Shown in pieces: positions 23,489 to 35,309 of a stretch of 64,000 nucleotides of DNA. Source of the DNA: Trifolium pratense (Eukaryota; Streptophyta; Magnoliopsida; Fabales; Fabaceae). Numbering within the stretch: position 1 is the first letter of the stretch; each line of letters starts with the position of its first letter. The notes below the pieces were generated by a model that saw only the letters and a list, made by a program, of their open reading frames with translations, had not been told where the DNA came from and searched no databases. Both the position numbers and the translations under genes were made by a program. The stretch spans positions 30,254,251-30,318,250 of the forward strand of contig NC_060062.1 in NCBI RefSeq assembly GCF_020283565.1, given 5' to 3'.

Positions 23489-23661
23489 GGGAATGGATTC
23501 TCTCAAGTGTAATTTACACTTGAGAGAATAAAGTGTGGTTTGTTACCATTGATATCAAGACAGAGAAACATATAAAAATTTAGAGAAAATAAATTTAGAT
23601 GGTGTTAGATTACACTTTATTCTCTCAAATGTAAATCACACTTGAGAGAATTCATTCCCTA
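23489..23661. mobile_element. Fold-back MITE, 173 bp
   Basis: Nearly the whole element is inverted repeat: left GGGAATGGATTCTCTCAAGT, right (read inward) GGGAATGAATTCTCTCAAGT. Each arm also contains its own smaller palindrome, ACACTTGAGAGA against TCTCTCAAGTGT. A 7-bp direct repeat TTGTAGT (23482-23488, 23662-23668) flanks it and interrupts the Helitron codons. Superfamily unassigned. Confidence 0.75.
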
Positions 23662-24764
23662 TTGTAGTACTCAATATTCACATGACCGTGGTACCTTATT
23701 AAAAGTTTTGGATTGTAAGGAACTACATTTCTATTGTTCAAACATGCTCCATTCTTGTTCACAATGTCACCATGGATATTCATCTTCATCTATGGTAGTG
23801 TCTGTTAAAAATTTATTAGAAAACCAAGTATTTGGAACATTTTGTCCCTTCTTAAGATGACTTCAAATAACCAAACCCGCATGGACCATGTATCATATGT
23901 ACGATGCAACATGAAACTACTACTTTGGATATAAATCGAGATGCAGAATTTCAGCTAATATTATCTTATCTATATCGCTAGTAGTCATCAATTTGTTTGT
24001 ACCTTCTAACCACTATAGAATATGTGCATGTGAAAGCCCTCTTTTTTGAAATTAACTCTTTAAGTTGATCATAATAATATTTTTTCATACTGAAACTGAC
24101 TAATTTAAAGAAATTTACAAACCTGCGATAACATTGCAGAATATTTCTTTTTTAAAAAAACAATAAAATCTATCATCATTTCACAAGTTTCAATTTGAAA
24201 ATGCAAGATACAATGTATGGTTATCAAATACATTCAAACCTCTCTTTGATACAAAGTCGCGCATTTCGCTCCATTAGATTTGCACATTACTGTAATGAAA
24301 AGATCTTGAATTTTTTTGAACATGTAGCTTGGTGAACTTGTAAATGAATATGGAAGTATGAGTCTTTTTCCCACCGAGCGAGGATCGGTATCATCAGAAT
24401 CTACTGCGTCTTGCAATCCATTTAACAACTTTGATCGAATTGTTTGTTGCTTATTTCTTTTAAAAGACATATGTTGAGCCTCAATCATGGTGTAACAATC
24501 AACTATAAATTACTGAAACAAAACAATGTAACCAAATTCACATTTCCTCTCTTGGATCCTAAAAGCAATAAACTCTCTTATAGAAACTTTTGTCCATGAA
24601 CGATGTGTCTTGAAATCCATTTGGACCAACTTCTCTTAAAGTAATATCTTCCTCAAAATCATTCTAACCACGAGGAAATACCAAGGAATATTGCAGTGAC
24701 ATGTATAGAACACGTGTCTTATGTAACCTTCTCAATCCTATTATAACATCATCAACAATATTCT

Positions 24765-25075
24765 TCTCAAGGTCTCATGTTCGATTCCCTCTGATGCCAA
24801 TTTCGGTGGACTAGTTCATACAGAACAAAAAATAATCTGGCTTTAAATGACCCCCCGCAAGTGGACGTAAAAGTAAGTTGTGGATATGCATATGCCCACC
24901 TACCATATGCTTAAATTCCACTTTTTAATTAGAAAGTGAGGGGAGCGGGGATCGAACTCTAGACCACTTAATCATAGAAGCCCTGATACTATGTCAAATA
25001 ACCGATTATCCCCAAAACTTAAACTGTTAAGATATGACCACATCAATAATTTTATATTATTTATAACAGATCCTA
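24765..25075. mobile_element. SINE pieces, opposing orientation
   Basis: 24765-24832 (plus) matches the 3' half of the SINE at 35178: B-box-like GTTCGATTCCC followed by GCCAATTTCGGTGGACTAG. 25075-24930 (minus) has B-box GAGTTCGATCCCCGC behind an A-box-like head. Together they interrupt the Helitron pseudogene at a poly-T joint. Ends are approximate. Confidence 0.55.
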
Positions 25076-25275
25076 AGGCCGAATACCAATTTTATTTTTT
25101 TAAAAAAACATCATCAACAATGATATCTATGCCTTCTTCATTATGATCAAAGTCACCAACTATCAAACCCGTAACTTCATCTACGATTGGAATGTTTTGC
25201 ATTGTTGAATCATTTTCTCTTTTGTAAGGCTAACTTTGGACGTTCTCCTTGATCAACAATATCTTGAGTTTTTTT

Positions 25276-26240
25276 CAATGTTTTAAGAACCGGACCGGAC
25301 CGGCCGATTTGACCGGGAACCGGACACAACAGCGGTCCGGATGAGTGCTAAGAACCGGTAGTCTGTAGAACCGGAAAAAAACTGTTTGGAACCGTTCTGA
25401 ACCGCCCTGAACCGCTCAAACCGTTGAACCGGGGGCGGTTTTAAAAAACCGGCCGGTTCGGAATCTAGCTTTTAAAAAAAAAAAACATTTTTTCCCCTAT
25501 TGTTCGTTTCTTTTCACGCTTTTTTTTTTTCAAGAATTTTTTTTCCTTTTATCCATTGATTAAGATTTGCCTTTGTCTTTTACGGTAATTAATTAACAGA
25601 GTTGTAAAAAGATCCGTACATAGAAATACAAAGACCAAAAGGATTCAATTTTCTTTTCTTGTGCTTTTATACAAATAAAAGTAACTGATTTGTTTAAAAA
25701 GTAAAAGAAAAGAGAGAGATTTGTTTGAAGAAGAGAAAGAAAAGAGAGAAAAAGAACAAGATTGAGCTTGAAGAAGAGATATAAGAAAGGATGTGCCAAT
25801 AAAAAATAAGAAAGAAAAAGAAAGAAAGAAAAAATCTCACGTGATTGAGAAGAGAAAGATGAACAGTGACGGCTGATTACATTACCTTTGCATATTGTTT
25901 GTATTGTATACTAAGATTAGATTAGATATTTATATTTAGGGTTTAGTAAATGAGCTTGGGTCAAGTATGTTCTTTTTTCCCTAATAAATTGGGCTTATTG
26001 TTGAGCTAAGTATTATTCTTTTTATTTTATTTAATATTTATTTATTTATTACTTTCTTAAGTTGTGTTTTGTTAGTTTGTTATAGAGAAAAAAAAAATTC
26101 TATTCTATTTTGTTATTATAGTAAAATTATATGAACGGTTCAATATAAACGGTTCAATAACGGTCGAACCGGTCCGACCGGTTGAACCTTGAACCGGTGG
26201 TCACAACGGTTCGACTTCCGGTCCGGTTTTTAAAACATTG
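25276..26240. mobile_element. Non-autonomous hAT element, 965 bp (intact empty-site copy)
   Basis: Terminal inverted repeats are CAATGTTTTAAGAACCGGAC (left) and CAATGTTTTAAAAACCGGAC (right, inward), followed by CCGG-rich subterminal motifs. The 8-bp duplication GTTTTTTT (25268-25275, 26241-26248) indicates hAT. The middle is noncoding. Bases 25895-26040 match the sequence flanking the Helitrons at 49538-49627 and 63955-64000, so this copy shows the sequence before those insertions. Confidence 0.87.
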
Positions 26241-26814
26241 GTTTTTTTAAACCATGTCACTAGTAGAAAAAAGCTTTTTTACATCTGGTGAAAACCACTT
26301 TTTACATCTGAACAATTTCAGATGTAGGCGCACGAGACTTAGTAAGTATACACGTTTTACATCTGGCGTAGTCAGATGTAAAAAAACACTTTTTACCTCT
26401 GACCAAGGCGAAAATCAAATATTATTTTTTTAAAATTAAATTGGACTTTTTACATCTGACCAAGTCCACCAGATGTGAAATCTTAACTTTTTTTTTTGTT
26501 AAAAACCTGCGTTTTTTTTTTTTTATATATTTTAAATCTTTTTTTTTTATTAAAAAAATCTAACCCACAATGCCAACAATATAACATAACTTGCATCAAG
26601 AACATAATACTAAAATTCAACATCCATAGCCAAATTCAACATATATATATATATAGTAATAATATCATTAAAGTACAACCACATTGTAATCCAAAATACA
26701 AAACATCATAATAATTAATACTAATCCATCCAAAGTACAAATTAAAACATCATCATAACTAGTCAATTGTAACTTCACACAAACCTAACTAGCTCCTAAT
26801 CTTTCTCGTCGGCA

Positions 26815-29100
26815 TCATCATAATCTACCTCGGGATTATATAGTTCAAGAAAACAAGTTGCCCAGCGGTCTCGCAAATCATACAGCTCATCCTCTGTTAA
26901 TGCCGTGGGATCATTGAACACCTACAATATGTAAATAACTTAATTCATATGTAAACTACAATATGTTAATTAATGTATGGTAAATGAATCAGCATAGCCA
27001 TTTAGTGAACCAGCATAGCACAAAAATTGTGAACGCTATAGCACAAAAATTGTGAACCAGCATAGCACAAAAATACACCAGCTGCTGGAGCCAAAAAAGG
27101 TGCCCAAATAGAAATGCACAGCAGGAAAAAAACAAGCACAGCAGCAAAAAAACAAGCACAACAATGACCAGCAACCAAAATAGAAATGCACAGCAACCTA
27201 TATATCATCATTCATTCACTACTAAGTATACAAATGTCTTCCTATCATCATTCATTCACTATACTAAAGTATACAACTGTCATTAACTACTTAGCTAAAT
27301 GCACTAAACTATGAGTCTCATAGAAAAATACAAATTCATTACATAGAAAAATACTCACAGTCATGATGTCGCCAGCATACATAGCCAAAGGATCATTTTT
27401 CTTTTCACCTGCAAATGTCAAAGACAATGAAACAATTACTACTACAGGTAGTAACATGCAATAATGCAAAAGGAAAGATATGCAGATGCTTACAAATTTT
27501 ATAAGCAACTGAAGGAAGGTGCAGGGGAAATCAAGATATCATATTGATCCAATGTCTCCTTAATGCTATTCCTTATAATGGTTCTCACCTGTAACATACA
27601 ACACACATAAAACGTCTTCTTGTAGATCCCAAACCTCTAAACAAAAAATGAAATTCAGATTATTGATAAGATAACCTACGAAAAGAAGCAAGAGTCTAAC
27701 TATCACAACAATATCTATGTAACATTATATTCTAAGAGACACAAAAAGAACAAGAGTGGATGTATATTGTGTAAGGATGAAATCTTGAAACATTATAAAT
27801 TTCTCTAAGCATTTGTGTATTTATCTGAGTCCTGTGATACTGAATTCATCGTCATTGGTTGAAGACTGAAGACTCGAGAGGTAGATCAGATACACCAAGA
27901 AATACATAAAATAAAGTTAGCAGTACCTATTGTAAAGTTAGCAGTACCCATCAAAATTCCCATTTTCACCTGAAATGTATTAAACATAGAAAAGTCGTGC
28001 TTCAAGTAAGCATTTAGAATGTCCACCAAAAAGAACTGAAAAAGCTAAGTCGTGCTTCTGTTTTAATTTATTTTCTTTTTCCCCTCTATACAAATTAAAT
28101 CCAACCAATATATACAAATTTCTTAACACAAATCACAAAACCTATATACCAGTTTTCAGAAAATAGATAGTCATCACTCTCTTATTACTTTGCAGACCAC
28201 AAAATATACCAATTTTGCAGTCTCCGCAGCAACATCGCGCAACAACATTGACAGTGTGACCGCGACTGTCTTATGAATTGACTAATATTCACTTACTAAT
28301 CACAATGAGAAATAGTTATACATGTTGCAATGAAAACTAACCTCATCAGTCTCTAGGCCAGTTGGGTGATTGGTTGCTTCAACAAGAAACTTCTCAGCTC
28401 CATCTTCAAATCTATATATGGAAAAAAAAAAAATGGTATTGTATTAGTTATAAAAGTCTTTAATTTGGAGAAACTGAAAAGGTATTAACCACATCAAATA
28501 CAAAGACTAAACTGCTAGCTCGTTCTTCCGATCTATGGAGAAAAAAAAAGAATATTATGTTTCCAATTTAGTCTATCATCACAATTTTTTGCATAAAAAG
28601 TATTAAACACAACACATACACAAGTGTATCCAACACTCAATTTGCAATAAACTCCTATCATAATATTAATTTATCAATCTCAAGTGTGAGACAAAAATTA
28701 AAAAGGTGCAATCCCTAACGACACACTTGATGTCTTTGTACTAGTTCATGACAACGAGAGCACAAAGGAAAAGGAAAATTAATGTAACTTCAAGCTAGGA
28801 AATCCTTAATGTCTTTCTACTAGTTCATGACATCCTTTAATTTATTATAGTTTGAAACAATGAGACAACAAACAAAGGAACTGTCAAGAACATAATACAA
28901 AACTGACAAGACAAATATGGAGATAAACCAGAAAGTGCAGTTGGTTTACAAGGGTTATTGCGATATGGAGATAAACCATAATAATATCTCAACCTTTTAG
29001 TTAAGAATCCATTTGTACTTCCCATCGATACTTCCATAGCAACACTTTCGCCACACTTACACCAATTAACTTCAGGAACCTTGGCTCCACTCCTAGTTTC
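26815..29100 (-). pseudogene. Other exon-like pieces inside the CACTA element, unidentified
   Basis: Three minus-strand stretches look like exons. About 26925-26808 encodes DPTALTEDELYDLRDRWATC and ends in a stop. 28412-28342 encodes FEDGAEKFLVEATNHPTG between a plausible acceptor and GTTAGT donor. About 29095-28985 encodes NWCKCGESVAMEVSMGSTNG. I do not recognise their parent genes. The first may be element-derived rather than captured. GatA exons lie between the first and second. Confidence 0.4.
27359..27588 (-). pseudogene. GATA: Captured exons of glutamyl-tRNA(Gln) amidotransferase subunit A
   Basis: Two minus-strand exons with splice borders. 27588-27494 encodes VRTIIRNSIKETLDQYDILI then SPAP. 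27408-27359 encodes EKKNDPLAMYAGDIMT between a TTTGCAG acceptor and GTGAGT donor. Both match the C-terminal part of the amidase-family GatA, which transamidates misacylated Glu-tRNA(Gln) in organelles. A 4-bp tandem insertion (CTTC) near the end of the first exon shifts the frame, and a Gly codon at the exon junction is altered. Only a small part of GatA is present, so this is a captured, inactive piece. Confidence 0.78.
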
Positions 29101-29439
29101 AAAAATAAATCACATCAACAGATATGCATATACCCACATGATTAAGACATTATTTATTTGGATATAAACAGCTTCATAAAGCACTCATCATATAAGCTAT
29201 TTCTATCATAAAAGATAAAATAAACTCAAACCAAAAATAATTATATAACTTCAATACTAGACAAAAAAATCATATAATTATGAAAAAAATCACTATCATA
29301 TAATTTACCTTCATAATTTCCACTATACCAGACAAAAAATCACTTGAAACTTTAAATGAAATAAAACTAAGAAAACATAAACAGATCTGACAGAGTTCCA
29401 AACTAAGAACATAATTTTAAGAATAAAAATTGAGAAATA

Positions 29440-29745
29440 GAATCAGTACCTGTTTGCGTTTTCAGTCGGAGAGCTTCGATTCGTGACGAGAGAGAGCTTC
29501 AATTCGTGTATACTAGTACAGAAAAAGAAATTGATGAATATACAGAAAAGGAAAATATTTAAAAAGGAATAAAAAAGAAAGAAGAGTACCTGAATCGATG
29601 AAGGTTTGACAATAGTGAAAGAGAAAGACAAGCTTCGATTCGTGAGAGCAAAGGCTTCGATTCGTTTCAATTTGTTTCAATTCGTGAGAGCGGAGAGAGG
29701 CTTCGATTTGGAGTTAGGGTTCAAGTGAGAAGCTTCGATTTGACG
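29440..29745 (-). repeat. GCTTCGATTCGTGAGAG-like short repeats in CACTA interior
   Basis: At least six imperfect copies of GCTTCGATTCGTGAGAGC, some reading GCTTCAATTCGTG, in a purine-rich stretch that looks like the 5' leader of a captured gene. It lies upstream (minus strand) of the exon pieces. Confidence 0.6.
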
Positions 29746-30420
29746 AGTGAGAGAGACAGAGGACGACTGCGAGTGATAAGGCGGTGGTGGTGAGTTGTTT
29801 TGAGGTTGCTGAGGGTTCAATCGATGGTGGTGGTGGACGACTGCGAGGGTTTGTTCATGGCTGAAGGTTGTTCATCGAGAGAGAGATTGCGTTGATTTGT
29901 TTTATTTTTTTGTATCAGATTGCGTTTTTGTTTAGTCTATATCTAAATTCACTTATTGGTTCCAATAATTTTTTTTTTTTTTATTCAACCTGACTTTTTA
30001 CTTCTGTGGGTAAATATGGCCAGATATATATATATTTTAGATAATTTTCGCCATAATTACAGGATTGCCACCGCGTTCACTTATGTTTCTGGTACATTGA
30101 CACCAGATGTAAAAAGTCTTGTCTATATATTTTTTACTTCTGTGGGTATTGAAATCAGATGAAAAGACTACTCCATATAGCTTTTCACATCTGACATATG
30201 TTCCTCAGATGTAAAATGTTTATGTAATATGTCATTTTTCTACTAGTGTGTGCACAGTAGATTTGAGTCATCCAACATATTTGTTAGATCGTCTACCAAT
30301 GAAAGGTCAAAATTATCATCCTCATCAATCATCATCATTAAGTGATCTGCATCCATATACATGTTTGATAAAAATTTGATGTTAAATTCAAGTTGATTTA
30401 CGACAAAAAACTGGATTTAT

Positions 30421-31208
30421 GTTCATTGGGCTGGGTTTAATTGTGTTTCAGGGCCCATAATGGTATTCATTAATTGTTTTGCTCCAAATTTAAATTTGTA
30501 AGAAGTGGTGGGAAAATTCAAATATTTGGTAGTGCTCGTTAGCTTAATTTGGTAAAGGAATGTGAAATTGAAGTGAATGTAAGTACAATTTGGTAGTTCA
30601 AAATGTTTGGTAGTGCTTGTTGGTTCAAAATGTTGACACAATTTAAAATTTTTGATTTCGTCACACTTTGTTTTGTTGCTTGAAGGTGATTTCATCGCAC
30701 TTACCTTTTAAGATCTGACACAATTTAAATGTAAAAGTACTCCACATAAATTTCACATGAGTGTGTTCAAAATTAATATTGAGATACATACATCTAGATG
30801 TTTCGAAAACTAAATCCCACATGATAATTAAATAAACCTAAAATGTTCCTCTATGCATAATTCAGTCGTAGAGACATTGCAGTTGTAAATATATAAGAAA
30901 TGAAATTCAAAAATGAGATTCTCTAACATAACACAAGACCCAATTTCTTTTAAACTAAAAATTCACTATTTTATTTCATGGGCCATAAAAAATAACCTTA
31001 TTCAGACCAAACTGTATTCCCTATTCAGCATGCTTGAGTGAAGGTAATTAGGGTTTGACCAAGCCGCACATAAACCAGCAATATATACAAAAACAATATA
31101 CACCGTCCGATCACTCTTCTACTAACCGTCCGATCAACCATCTATTTCATTATATAACCAACCACACAATACACATTCTTCATCCACTTCTTTTCCTCTT
31201 AGCCCCTT
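30421..31208. other. No confident gene
   Basis: A 90-residue minus-strand frame at 30423-30695 is low-complexity and Asn/Lys-rich. It may be the far upstream part of the Helitron relic, but no motif proves it. The rest is AT-rich noncoding DNA. Confidence 0.4.
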
Positions 31209-32008
31209 GTCATACCCCAATTTTTGACCTAAAATCCTTCATCAAAGGACACCTCACTTTTTTTTTTTTTTTCATTTTATCCATTAACCATAAATAAAAA
31301 ATTTATTTCCTTACAAAACACCTAAATTACCCTTTACCCTAATTTCCCCCGATAAATACCCTTCATTCCTAGTTCACAAGGGGAGGCTTTTTTGGAGAAA
31401 AAAAAGAGAAAAATTCTTAGATCCAAAAGCTCAAAAAAATCACATATTCATCAAAAATCCAAAATCATCAAAAACTTCAATCCATTCATTCATAAAGCTT
31501 CTAAACCATTTCAGAAGCTTGAATCACTCAAAAACCACAACAAAAAACACCCAAAACCGTGACAATCCTAGCTCACGGTGGCAAAGAAAAAGCTTGCAAT
31601 CCATAGACCGAATCTTAATCCAAAAAACGTAGGTTCCTCTGGAAACTTGTTACCCATCATGTTTAGAAGCTTTCTATCGGTTTAGATTGTTCTGATTTTG
31701 CTTATTTTTAAGTTTTGTATTTTTGAGTTTTTTCTTTTTTCGTTTTTCAAGTTTCACACCTCCAATGTGAAATCTAGTCATGGATTCGTGATCAGGAGGA
31801 AGAAACAAGCAAGATCATAGCTTGTTTCGTGTGTTTTGGTCCCCTTTTGGGTATTTACCATTATTGTGTTCTTGAAGTTTTTGCTTCGTTTTTCAAATTC
31901 CAAGCACCTATTGCAAAATCTAATCTCATATTTGTGATCTATGCGAAAAACCGAGCAAAACCATATATAACTTGTTGATTTTGGAGTCCGGATGCGACTC
32001 CGACAGTG
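31209..32008 (+). repeat. Ogre-like LTR fragment
   Basis: Begins TGTCATACCCCAATTTTTGA, the kind of start seen in legume Ogre LTRs, and continues with A/C-rich sequence. It stops abruptly at 32008 where sequence shared with 37380-38047 begins. No second LTR, primer site or coding region is seen. Confidence 0.4.
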
Positions 32009-32359
32009 TTTCATAGTACGCCGTTTCCATCCACTTCTCTCCTTTGCCCTCTTTTGAAATTAGGGTTCTCTAATTTTCTTTCAATCTTGTTTCTTTGTTC
32101 AATTTTTGCAATTCGAATTCGGAATTAGTAGTAGTAGGCTTCACTATCTGGTCGATGTGGATAAATTCAATTCCCATTCAGACTCGTTCCCTTGAAGCAA
32201 TAGTAATATGTGTTGTTCTTTCAATTCACTTCCAAAATCCTTTTTTTTTGGTTTTGGGAGCTCGCTAGAACAACTAAATTTTAAATTTCTTTTTGAAAAA
32301 TCAGTTTTTTATTAATGGGTTTTCTGTTTTTGAATCATTTGAGTAAATGGGGTTTTGGT

Positions 32360-32453
32360 AGTTAACTGTGATGAGTCACATACAGACACAGACCTGTAAT
32401 GATTTGCGGCTATGATCGCAGATTTATTGAACATCTAAGGGACTGAGTTAACT
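32360..32453 (+). ncRNA. C/D-box snoRNA, copy 1 (U61-like guide for 18S rRNA)
   Basis: C box GTGATGA (32368-32374), D box CTGA (32443-32446) and a terminal stem GTTAAC/GTTAAC bracket the RNA. The 13 bases before the D box, GAACATCTAAGGG (32429-32441), are complementary to the conserved 18S rRNA segment CCCUUAGAUGUUC. The fifth base before the D box points to the first U of that segment for 2'-O-methylation, as for U61. The rRNA match is from memory; the boxes and stem are seen directly. Confidence 0.78.
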
Positions 32454-32898
32454 ATTTCTTCTCCCAATTTTAATTTTAATATTTAAGTTGTTTTAATTTT
32501 TTGTAATATTATGGTTAATTAGTTAACATGTTTTAGTGGCTTCAAATCATGAATTTAATAATGCTTGCATGTTTTTGTAATATGTTTGCAATGTTTTATT
32601 GAAGCCTATAATTGTGTTCCCCTCGCTATCCACTGCAGCAATTCTAATGCTGTAATTGGACGTCGGGGAACAAAATTTTTAATTTATTATAGATCTATTT
32701 TAATTTTTATTATTTGAATGTGTATCATTTATAGTATATATGGTAGATAAGGATGAAGCAAAATATATAATCCAACACTTGATCTGATTTAGTGATGCAA
32801 GATATATTACTATGTTTCTGAATCTACATTGTGTACTTAGTTTCATGCTCATTAGGATAAATCTTATGTTGTTATGTAATGATGTTTTATGTTGTTGG

Positions 32899-32985
32899 GT
32901 CATGTGATGAGTTTGGAATAAATCTTAGGACACCTTCCTACACAACAAATGTTGTGGATGAGATGAACTTTCCTTTCTGATGATG
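32899..32985 (+). ncRNA. Second C/D-box snoRNA candidate, copy 1
   Basis: C box GTGATGA (32904-32910) and D box CTGA (32977-32980) lie 66 bp apart, with a small internal stem CACAAC/GTTGTG. This block stays conserved in both copies of the duplication while sequence between the two candidates has diverged, which supports selection. Target unknown. Confidence 0.45.
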
Positions 32986-33789
32986 TGCCTAAATTGTTCT
33001 TAATATGAAATATGAAATTATTATCTTAACATGTATTAATTATAAATCTAATTATTGATTTTTTAGTTGTCTTTTTAATGTAATTTGTTTTTATTGATTT
33101 TTGGCCTTCATAATCCCAGGTAAGATTGAATATTTTCATTAGTGCTTAACTGATTCATGGGAGGCCAAAATTAAGTGTTGGGAGTTTCGCTGATAAATGC
33201 CACCATTTGATTATTACCTTGAGGTGTTTACTAGTAACTATGCCGCACACTCATTTCAATCTTTTTTTTTTATTTTATTTTCGAAACTGTTATGTAGAAT
33301 TTGGTAAAGTAGTGGATTGGACTGTGTGAATTAGGTTAAATGGATAAAATAGTAGAAGCGAGGCTAGTTTGATTTTTTCTATATAACATTCCAATGAAGT
33401 TTGAACTACTAGTTTTTGAAGGCTTTGGTAGCTACAAATTTGAGCAACACGGTTGAATTTTTTGACGGCTTACACAATAACAATGTGATTGAAGGACACA
33501 TTTGAATTTAGGCGATTTATTTGTTTTATTTGATTATCTTGTTCAATTTAATTTCTATTAATCTCTCTAACATAATTTGTTAAAATAGTTATTTCTCTTT
33601 TGGTGTTTTCACTCTTTTGGTATTCTCTTTGGTGGATGATAATCTTTCAATGTATGGTTGTTGATATTCTTCCAATGTAAAAGTTAAATACAACAAATGT
33701 GACAGGAAACAACAATTCCTCTAGTTCTGATGTAATATTAAACATACCCAATATAATTAATCTATGATTATTCTTTATTTTAAATTGGC

Positions 33790-34189
33790 TTAATTAGTCT
33801 TTTGGTCTCTTAAAGATATTTTAGGTTTCACAATGGTCCCTTAAAGAAAAAAAAAAGGTCAGGATTGATCCCACACATTCATTTCTCAATTGGTCATTTT
33901 CGTCAATTTTTTACGAAAAACGTTAGTTTTAATAGACTGGAATGTGGATGTCATTAAGTGTAAGTGATCCACCAAAAATTTTATTAATTTTTAAAATTTT
34001 AACCATTGAAATTTTTTGTTATATTTGGAGTTAAAATTTAACGGAAATGATCAATATGGCAAAAATATATGTCTTTAAGGGACCAATTCAAGCTTTTTTT
34101 TTTCTTTAAGGGAATAATTCAGACCTTTTTTTATTTAAGGGACTAGTGTAAAACTTAAAATGTATTTAAGGGACCAATAGACTAATTAA
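33790..34189. mobile_element. MITE, about 400 bp
   Basis: Inverted ends TTAATTAGTC are followed on each side by TTTTGGTCTCTTAAA / TATTGGTCCCTTAAA and further matching blocks ending in GGTCCCTTAAA. No coding content. Target duplication not clear; superfamily not assigned. Confidence 0.6.
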
Positions 34190-34964
34190 TTTGTTAGCTG
34201 CTTCAAATTAAGATCATATCAAGAAACACAAATCTAGTTTTCTGACTACTTTTATCATGATAACTAGATGTGTAAATGAAAGGATAATTATAGCTAATAA
34301 GAAAATTCATTTAATGAATGCATTATTTTTTGTAAGGGTATAAATTGTAAAGAATCATTAATTGTGTCTTGCTTTCTTAAAAGAACCACAGTTTTGAAAC
34401 AAAACTAAAAAGCTAAAAAGACAAAAAATTTGGGACGGAGCGAGTAATATCTACAAGTCGAGGATAACTATCAGAAAGTTATTGGGATTTCCTCATTTGG
34501 CAATGACAAGTCTTAGTTTGATGTACCTGATCTCCGCAGAAGTTCTCTAGAAACTTTTTTTTTTTTTTTTTTTCACCACCAGTTGAATTTGATTTAGGAT
34601 CAGTTTTTGCCTCAAGAAACTTTTGTGTCACATAAACTTCTGCAAAAGCCTGCGATATCTGTTAGGAGAAACTCTTTGTATTAGCCTTACAAAGAAATCT
34701 GAAACCTGAGGGTCATGTAGAGTAAAATCATGTACAGTTTCCAATTAAAGAAGAGAAAAAACCGGGACAATAAATAATTTCTACTCTCCTACAATAACAT
34801 ACAACAGCTAAAATCTTTTCCTACCGAATGAAGTGCATAAATGCACAGACCAGACCGGACAATGTCATAATACCGTATCAAATTCAATAAAGGAACATGC
34901 AAAAAGAAATATTTTGTTGGAAATACCTTAGGAACTGAGAGCATCTGAGCTGTCTTAGCAAATA

Positions 34965-35089
34965 CTCTCTCCGTCCCAAAATATAAGTAAAAAGTGATCA
35001 ACAAAAATTGATAAATTTGGTTTAAAATTTAGTCTAGATACATTCATTTTTGTTGACTCATTTTTACTTATATTTTGGGACGGAGGGAG
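34965..35089. mobile_element. Stowaway MITE, 125 bp
   Basis: Ends CTCTCTCCGTCCCAAAATAT and CTCCCTCCGTCCCAAAATAT (inward), flanked by TA at 34963-34964 and 35090-35091. A lone matching end, TTTGGGACGGAGCGAGTA, occurs at about 34430-34447 and is probably a truncated relative. Confidence 0.92.
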
Positions 35090-35177
35090 TATGTCTCCAT
35101 AGATAAGATATCTGCAAAAGATTTATAAAAAAAAAATGGTTTAACTACACATTTGCCTGAGCCGCTAGTATATATAC

Positions 35178-35297
35178 CACTTGGGTTGGTGCATTGGTAT
35201 TGGCTTGGGACCTAGGAGTGTGCTCCTCTTGAGGTCTGAGGTTCGATTCTCTCTGGCGCCAATTTGGGTGGACTAATTTAGCTTCTTAAAAAAAAAG
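35178..35297 (+). mobile_element. tRNA-derived SINE
   Basis: A-box-like TTGGTGCATTGG near 35194, B-box GGTTCGATTCT near 35250, then GCCAATTTGGGTGGACTAAT and a terminal A run. Same family as 24765-24832. Its A tail abuts the LINE fragment. Confidence 0.7.
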
Positions 35298-35309
35298 TAT
35301 ATATAAATC

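Larger units (their letters stand above)
26258..30248. mobile_element. Non-autonomous CACTA (En/Spm) element carrying gene pieces, 3,991 bp
   Basis: Ends are CACTAGTAGAAAAA in inverted orientation with 3-bp duplication TGT (26255-26257, 30249-30251). Both subterminal regions (about 26270-26480 and 29990-30230) hold at least seven copies each of TTTTACATCTG or its complement, the expected array of transposase-binding sites. The interior lacks transposase but contains intron-bordered exon pieces on the minus strand, including glutamyl-tRNA amidotransferase subunit A. It inserted a few bases from the hAT element inside the Helitron relic. Confidence 0.9.
22204..30420 (-). pseudogene. Old Helitron Rep gene, split by at least five insertions
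   Basis: Minus-strand blocks in the correct order match the Helitron N-terminal/Rep region. Near 30420-30252 is an acidic stretch. At 25270-25100 is IPIVDEVTGLIVGDF. At 24760-24234 are MIEAQHMSFKRNKQQ, LNGLQDAVDSDD and GKRLILPYSF. At 23885-23669 is NRNVVPYNPKLLIRYHGHV. At 23481-23428 is IKYLFKDVNKGRDR. At 22357-22204 is DEVKHYYNCRYMPPAEAAW. The gaps are exactly the CACTA, hAT, SINE, MITE and hAT insertions listed below, several with target duplications that restore the frame when removed. No helicase half follows, so the gene is truncated and dead. Confidence 0.8.
32009..33000 (+). repeat. snoRNA locus, copy 1 (promoter-less)
   Basis: 32009-32460 is nearly identical to 37380-37830, and 32890-33000 to 37945-38047. 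The middle of copy 2 is about 300 bp shorter. The shared sequence begins 20 bases downstream of the TATA box of copy 2, so copy 1 has lost the promoter and abuts the LTR fragment instead. Two C/D-box snoRNA candidates lie inside. Confidence 0.75.

Noticed and set aside
35178..35297. A tRNA gene, because of clear A- and B-box sequences
   Set aside because: No cloverleaf closes, and the GCCAATTTGGGTGG body with A tail recurs at 24765-24832, so it is a SINE.
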